A stretch of 64,000 nucleotides of DNA from Parvibaculum sp039973015 (GTDB taxonomy: Bacteria > Pseudomonadota > Alphaproteobacteria > Parvibaculales > Parvibaculaceae), in contig NZ_JBDWLT010000008.1 of assembly GCF_039973015.1 (NCBI RefSeq), positions 310,001 through 374,000 of the forward strand, written 5' to 3'. Of the stretch, positions 60,245 through 64,000 are shown in pieces. The translations under genes and the position numbers were made by a program. A model generated the notes under the pieces. It was not told the DNA's origin and searched no databases. It saw nothing but the letters and a program-made list of their open reading frames with translations. Every line of letters begins with the position of its first letter. Positions within the stretch are counted from its first letter, which is position 1.

Positions 60245-60283
60245 GATGTGATGTTATAACATTACATCCCTGGGGTATTTCAA
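60245..60283 (-). promoter_or_regulatory. Zur-type box over the CobW operon promoter
   Basis: 24-base near-perfect palindrome 60245-60268: arms GATGTgATGTTA / TAACATtACATC, one mismatched pair, matching the Zur consensus core TGTTATAACA. On the minus strand a -35 TTGAAA (60283-60278) precedes TATAAC (60258-60253), inside the box. Spacing is 19 bases, slightly long. The box is 40 bases upstream of the CobW start. Confidence 0.8.
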
Positions 60284-60374
60284 GCCCTCAAGCTGTTTTT
60301 CCGTTGTAGCTGCCGCCTTGTCGCGTCACGATTCCATCCGGGCAGGAATCATTCGTGCGGGAGAGGCTTCGGAC

Positions 60375-60800
60375 ATGTTCAAGGAATTCAGGGAATTCGC
60401 CCTCAAGGGCAATGTGCTCGACATGGCGGTCGGCATCATCATCGGCGCCGCCTTCACCACCATCGTCAAGTCGCTTGTCGACGACATCATCATGCCGCCC
60501 CTCGGCGTCATGCTCGGCGGTGTCGACTTCACCAATTATTTCATCGCGCTGAATGGCGACGCTGCGGTCGCGACGCTCGCCGAGGCGAAGGAAGCGGGCG
60601 TCGCCGTTCTTGCCTATGGCAAGTTCATCAACGCGATCCTGCAATTCACCATTGTCGCCTTCGCGCTCTTTCTCGTCATCCGGCAGATGAACCGGCTGAA
60701 AGCACGCATCGCCAGCGGCGACGCGCCCGCGCCAGCCGCGCCGCCCCGCCAGGAAGTGCTGCTTGAGGAAATCCGCGATGCTCTCCGGGCGAAGAGCTAG
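60375..60800 (+). CDS. mscL: Large-conductance mechanosensitive channel
   Basis: 141 residues from ATG 60375. MFKEFREFALKGNVLDMAVGIIIGAAFTTIVKSLVDDIIMPPLGVMLGGVDF is the MscL N-terminus and first transmembrane segment; FINAILQFTIVAFALFLVIRQMNRLK is the second. The C-terminal helix (PRQEVLLEEIRDALRAKS) is typical. Opens at high membrane tension. Convergent with the methyltransferase gene (4-base overlap). Confidence 0.95.
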   Translation: MFKEFREFALKGNVLDMAVGIIIGAAFTTIVKSLVDDIIMPPLGVMLGGVDFTNYFIALNGDAAVATLAEAKEAGVAVLAYGKFINAILQFTIVAFALFLVIRQMNRLKARIASGDAPAPAAPPRQEVLLEEIRDALRAKS

Positions 60801-61567
60801 TCCTTCCTGCGCATCACATAAAACACATAGGAATACTGGCCGGGATTGCTTTCGAAGAGAGCGATCTCGGCCTCTTCATTGGCGAGCACCTCTTCCGCCG
60901 CCTCGCCATATTCCGCCCGCATCTCCGCGATCCGCTGCCTCATCGGCGTGTAATATTCCGCCCACCAGTCTTCCGGCGGCAGCACATGCGTACCGAGAAG
61001 CTCGTATCCCGCGCGCGCCGCCGCATGGGCGTTCGACGAGATCGTCCCCATCGAGGGATAGGCCGCCTCCCAGAAATCCTGCGCGGCTTGCGAAGGCGTC
61101 GCCGTCAGCCAGGTGCATTCCGACACGGCAATCGAGCCGCCCGGCTTCAGGAAGCGCCGCCATGTTTCGAGCCCGCGCTCGAAGCCAAGCAGGTAGATCG
61201 AGCCCTCCGCCCAGATGAGATCGAAGCTCCCGTCCTTGAAGGACAGAGCCTCCATGTCGCCGCGCGTCACCACGAGCTGCGCCTCGCTCACGCCTTCCTT
61301 TTCGGCGCGCGCATTGAGCTTGTCGAGGAAAGGCTCGAAGAGGTCCACCGCCGTCACGCGCGCGCGCATCTTCTTCTTTGCCGTCAGCCGCAGGAGCTCG
61401 AAAGCGGACGCCCCCTGCCCGCAGCCGAGATCGGCGATCTCCGGGCTTTCGGGCAGCGGCGGCAGCATTGAAAAGGCGATTTCCGTCGCGACGGCGCTTC
61501 CCGGTCCGTTGCGCGGCAGCGCCAGTTGCAGATCGAGGAAAATCTTGAAGGGATCGAGATCGCTCAT
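60797..61567 (-). CDS. Class I SAM-dependent methyltransferase
   Basis: 256 residues from ATG 61567, which overlaps the TIGR04282 stop as ATGA and has GGAAG upstream. SAM site IADLGCGQGASAFELLRL, followed by VTAVDLFEPFLDKLNARA and GDMEALSFKDGSFDLIWAEGSIYLLGFERGLETWRRFLKPGGSIAVSE. Substrate unknown. It is coupled to a glycosyltransferase pair. Confidence 0.87.
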   Translation of the reverse strand: MSDLDPFKIFLDLQLALPRNGPGSAVATEIAFSMLPPLPESPEIADLGCGQGASAFELLRLTAKKKMRARVTAVDLFEPFLDKLNARAEKEGVSEAQLVVTRGDMEALSFKDGSFDLIWAEGSIYLLGFERGLETWRRFLKPGGSIAVSECTWLTATPSQAAQDFWEAAYPSMGTISSNAHAAARAGYELLGTHVLPPEDWWAEYYTPMRQRIAEMRAEYGEAAEEVLANEEAEIALFESNPGQYSYVFYVMRRKD

Positions 61568-62166
61568 GTTTTCTTCCGCCATTTCGCAAGATCCGCGCCC
61601 TCGTCGATATCGGCAAGCCGGTCCAGCAAGGCAACGCTCATATTCTGTTCACGGATGTTTTTCAGCGTATCCGCCATCGTTTCCTCACTCGACCAGCGCA
61701 CGCCCTCGAAGATGTCCTTCACGCGCGGGCGGCGCTTCTGGCCCACCAGCCAGTAGCCGCCATCCTCGGCCGGGCCGATCACGGTGTCGTTCCCTCCCAG
61801 CGCGGCGAAGGCAGCGGCGATGTGGTGTTTCCCGATGCCGGGAATATCCGCGCCGATGATGACGACCGGGCCCGGCGGCAGATCGCGGAAGAGGCTCCCC
61901 ATGCGGTGCCCGAGATCGCCCTCGCCCTGCCCCACGCGCGGAATGTCCTCCGGCCAGATGCCCGGTTCATGGACCGCGCGGTCCGGCGCCACCGCGATCA
62001 GCGTGTGCCAGCGCGGGTCGCGCCCGACCCGGCGAATGAGCCCCGCCGCCGCCTCGCGATAGAAGCGCAACGCTTCCACCGCGCCGATATCGCGCGCCAG
62101 CCGCGTCTTCACCCGGCCGATCAGCGGCGCCTTGGCCATGATGACGAGTTGCGGGTCGAGCGACAC
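61564..62166 (-). CDS. TIGR04282-family (DUF2064) glycosyltransferase
   Basis: 200 residues from GTG 62166, directly abutting the stop of the upstream gene. N-terminal VIMAKAPLIGRVKTRLARDIG, VVIIGADIPGIGKHHI and GPAEDGGYWLVG are typical of the DUF2064 nucleotidyl-sugar group annotated in arsenosugar biosynthesis. Function is inferred from family only. Confidence 0.83.
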   Translation of the reverse strand: MSLDPQLVIMAKAPLIGRVKTRLARDIGAVEALRFYREAAAGLIRRVGRDPRWHTLIAVAPDRAVHEPGIWPEDIPRVGQGEGDLGHRMGSLFRDLPPGPVVIIGADIPGIGKHHIAAAFAALGGNDTVIGPAEDGGYWLVGQKRRPRVKDIFEGVRWSSEETMADTLKNIREQNMSVALLDRLADIDEGADLAKWRKKT

Positions 62167-62862
62167 CTAGGAATAGACCTTCGCGATCACTCGCGGCGGC
62201 ACACGCAGATAATAAAGTGCGAGGCAGAAAAGATTGCGCAAGGAGCGCGCGGCGAAACCGTCGCGCAGGTAACGCGCGGGGCTCGTGACCGCGAGTGTGC
62301 GGAGCATGACGAGCCTGCGGCGCGGAATGCGGCGCACGAGGTCCACATCCTCCATCAGCGGCAGGTCGCGAAAGCCGCCCGCCTTCTCATAGAGACGCCG
62401 GTTGATCAGCAGCCCCTGGTCGCCATAGGGCAGCTTCATGAGCGCGCAGCGCAGCGCCACCATCTTCTCGATCAGCCGCGCCCAGCCGGAAAAATCATCC
62501 AGCGCGAAGCGGAACGAGGCCGCCATCTCGCCATCGCGGAAGCGCCCGCTCTCGATCTGCTCGAAGAGCTTTTCGACTTCGGATACCCAGCCGGGTTCGA
62601 GCACCGTGTCGGCATGAAGGAAGAGCAGCCAGTTGCCGCGCGCGGCCTTGGCCCCCGCCGCGAGCTGCGGCCCCCGTCCCTTCGGCGCGCGCACCAGCTT
62701 CGCGCCCGCCGCCTCCACGATCTCCAGCGTCTCGTCGCTGGAGCCGCCATCGACCACGATCACTTCCTGCACGAGCCCGCGCACGGCGGCCGGCACCAGC
62801 GGTGCCAATGTCCGGGTCAGGGTCTCTTCGGCATTCAGGGTCGGAATAATCACACTAAGCAT
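62167..62862 (-). CDS. TIGR04283-family glycosyltransferase (GT2)
   Basis: 231 residues from ATG 62862 (MLSVIIPTLNAEETLTRTLAPLVPA); a frame from 62889 adds nine residues. GT2 motifs: VIVVDGGSSDETLEIVEAAGAKLVRAPKGRGPQLAAGAKAARGNWLLFLHADT and the LPLMEDVDLVRR acceptor region. Pairs with the TIGR04282 gene, stop to start adjacent. Confidence 0.86.
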   Translation of the reverse strand: MLSVIIPTLNAEETLTRTLAPLVPAAVRGLVQEVIVVDGGSSDETLEIVEAAGAKLVRAPKGRGPQLAAGAKAARGNWLLFLHADTVLEPGWVSEVEKLFEQIESGRFRDGEMAASFRFALDDFSGWARLIEKMVALRCALMKLPYGDQGLLINRRLYEKAGGFRDLPLMEDVDLVRRIPRRRLVMLRTLAVTSPARYLRDGFAARSLRNLFCLALYYLRVPPRVIAKVYS

Positions 62863-62917
62863 GCGCGCACGATATCCGCAGCGCCGCATTTCTCAAAATG
62901 GGGCCACTTCCCTGCCT

Positions 62918-63313
62918 TCAGCGCGGCCGGTGTTGCGTGTCCAGGCCCGCCGTGATGAAGAGGGCAGTAGCCGTCCCCTCGATATCGGCCGTGTGCCAGA
63001 CGCCCGGCTCGTTGACCGCATACTGGCCGGGTTCGAGCGTAACGGTCTTCGCCCCCTCCGGCGTCTCCTGATGCAGGACCATCCGCCCCGCCACGCAGAG
63101 CACGATCTCGGCGCCTTTCGGATGCATCTCCCAGCCCTCCCAGGGGCCTGTGAAACTGTGCATCGCGACAAGGCGGCCTTCCGCGCCGTCAGCGTCGTGA
63201 CGTGCGCCATAGGCCTCGTACCAGTCCATGCCGCCGGTGAAATCCGGCTGCACGCTGGCCTTGCCGCCGGGGCCCAGATGGACCGGATTCTTCGACATTT
63301 CGAGTGCGCTCAT
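62918..63313 (-). CDS. Cupin-domain protein
   Basis: 131 residues. Single small cupin barrel: GWEMHPKGAEIVLCVAGRMVLHQETPEGAKTVTLEPGQYAVNEPGVWHTADIEGTATALFI, with HPKGAE and the later His (WHTAD) as probable metal ligands. Function unknown. Divergent from the radical SAM gene, about 100 bases apart. Confidence 0.83.
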   Translation of the reverse strand: MSALEMSKNPVHLGPGGKASVQPDFTGGMDWYEAYGARHDADGAEGRLVAMHSFTGPWEGWEMHPKGAEIVLCVAGRMVLHQETPEGAKTVTLEPGQYAVNEPGVWHTADIEGTATALFITAGLDTQHRPR

Positions 63314-63378
63314 TCCTGTCTCCCTTTCTCCGCCTTCGCTGCCCCGGCAGTCTAGGGCGCGCGCGGGGCGTAAACAAT

Positions 63379-63393
63379 GTTCTTGTTATGTTC
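63379..63393. promoter_or_regulatory. Alphaproteobacterial LexA-type box
   Basis: GTTC-N7-GTTC: GTTC at 63379-63382 and 63390-63393, exact spacing. A third GTTC follows at 63398. It lies between the divergent cupin and radical SAM genes. This is the SOS box form of alphaproteobacteria; occurrence by chance in this AT-rich spot is possible. Confidence 0.6.
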
Positions 63394-63411
63394 TCTTGTT
63401 CGGGTATACTT

Positions 63412-64000
63412 ATGCCCATGACGACGAGTCGCGAAACAGCGCCCCCCGGCCACCCCGCGCAAACCGCCAATTCCCCGTTTGGCAACCGCGCGGCCAAGCG
63501 GCCCTACGGCTTCACGGACCATCGCCCTGTCACCCGCGGGGCGCCCCTCGTACCCCCGAGCGTCCGCAAGCCTGATCTGCCCGAGAGCGGCCGCCGTGGC
63601 CGGGGCGCGCTGACCAACAAGAGCGGCCGCTACGAGCCGCTTTCGCGCGAACTCGCCGATGATGGCTGGGACAATCTCGAAGACGTGCCCGCGCTGAAGA
63701 CGCAGGTCACGGAAGAGAGCCCGCGCCACATCATCACGCGCAATGCCTCGCCGGACATTCCCTTCGACCGCTCGATCAATGCCTATCGCGGCTGCGAGCA
63801 TGGCTGCGTCTACTGCTTCGCGCGGCCGACACATGCCTATATGGGGCTCTCGGCGGGTCTCGATTTCGAGAGCAAGCTCTTTGCCAAGCCCAATGCGGCG
63901 CAGCTTCTCGAAAAGGAACTTGCGAAGCCCGGCTATGAAGTCGCGCCCATCGCCATGGGCACGAACACGGACCCCTATCAGCCGATAGAGCAGCGCTACC
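63412..64000 (+). CDS. PA0069-family (SplB-like) radical SAM protein, partial
   Basis: Open from ATG 63412 (or 63418) to the window end, at least 196 residues. N-terminal region RGRGALTNKSGRYEPLSRELADDGWDNLED, then the radical SAM cluster C128-EHG-C132-VY-C135 (RGCEHGCVYCFARPTHAYMG), and MGTNTDPYQPIEQRY. COG1533 proteins are related to spore photoproduct lyase. An in-frame ATG at 63388 lies inside the LexA-type box and is less likely. No clear RBS. Confidence 0.88.
   Translation, partial: MPMTTSRETAPPGHPAQTANSPFGNRAAKRPYGFTDHRPVTRGAPLVPPSVRKPDLPESGRRGRGALTNKSGRYEPLSRELADDGWDNLEDVPALKTQVTEESPRHIITRNASPDIPFDRSINAYRGCEHGCVYCFARPTHAYMGLSAGLDFESKLFAKPNAAQLLEKELAKPGYEVAPIAMGTNTDPYQPIEQRY

Noticed and set aside
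1..64000. tRNA, rRNA, CRISPR array, insertion sequence or prophage
   Set aside because: I looked through intergenic regions for tRNA-like cloverleaf arms, direct-repeat arrays and transposase genes and saw none that I could support.

Overview
The window is about 64 kb of GC-rich, gene-dense bacterial chromosome and has the look of an alphaproteobacterium. Markers for this are a Usg-like protein, a NadQ-type regulator in front of nadABC, a TIGR02301 protein, a DUF2007 protein beside a polyprenyl synthase, the glyQ-glyS-ppdK block, and a GTTC-N7-GTTC (alphaproteobacterial LexA-type) box. A Parvibaculum-like member of the Hyphomicrobiales is possible, but this is an impression and not shown by the sequence. 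I saw no rRNA, tRNA, CRISPR array, insertion sequence or prophage. About 62 protein genes are supported; two are cut by the window ends.

Layout. 1-2.6 kb: end of an SDR gene, a MarR regulator, an FMN-dependent L-lactate dehydrogenase and a SpoIIAA-like protein. 2.6-3.5 kb: a compact toxin-antitoxin pair, a HepT-type toxin and an unusual XRE-nucleotidyltransferase fusion antitoxin, with a self-operator overlapping what looks like a leaderless promoter. 3.6-7.3 kb: a PQQ-type sugar dehydrogenase, a nitronate monooxygenase-like enzyme behind a strong dyad, and small conserved proteins. 7.4-13.3 kb: a minus-strand run acuI - feruloyl-CoA synthetase-like - LysE exporter - ThDP enzyme - Crp/Fnr regulator. 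13.3-25.6 kb: usg, dihydroorotase with a heptosyltransferase-like gene, ygfZ-tag, a bactofilin, a KAS III enzyme, and a Lon-type protease followed by two universal-stress proteins in one tight operon.

25.7-31.9 kb is the NAD block: an HD phosphohydrolase, a CX5R phosphatase, NadQ, then nadA-nadB-nadC behind a TATaCTCA-N3-TGAGcATA dyad. 32-49 kb is mostly housekeeping: SDR, SleB-like hydrolase, ppdK, glyS, glyQ, S49 peptidase, a TrmN6-like methyltransferase, DUF2007, octaprenyl diphosphate synthase, ispE, a TPR lipoprotein, ETF-QO, and a family-4-like uracil-DNA glycosylase lacking two Fe-S cysteines. 49-57 kb: a lytic transglycosylase, then a TetR regulator divergent from an AcrAB-type RND pump, and moaB.

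57-60.3 kb is the most interesting stretch: four minus-strand genes (CobW/ZigA GTPase, DUF1826, a 65-residue protein, an iron-type alcohol dehydrogenase) behind a near-perfect Zur-type box. It reads as a zinc-starvation operon that pairs zinc allocation with a possible iron-for-zinc enzyme swap. 60.4-64 kb: mscL, a methyltransferase with two glycosyltransferases of the TIGR04282/TIGR04283 (arsenosugar) pair, a cupin, and the start of a PA0069/SplB-type radical SAM gene with the LexA-type box upstream.
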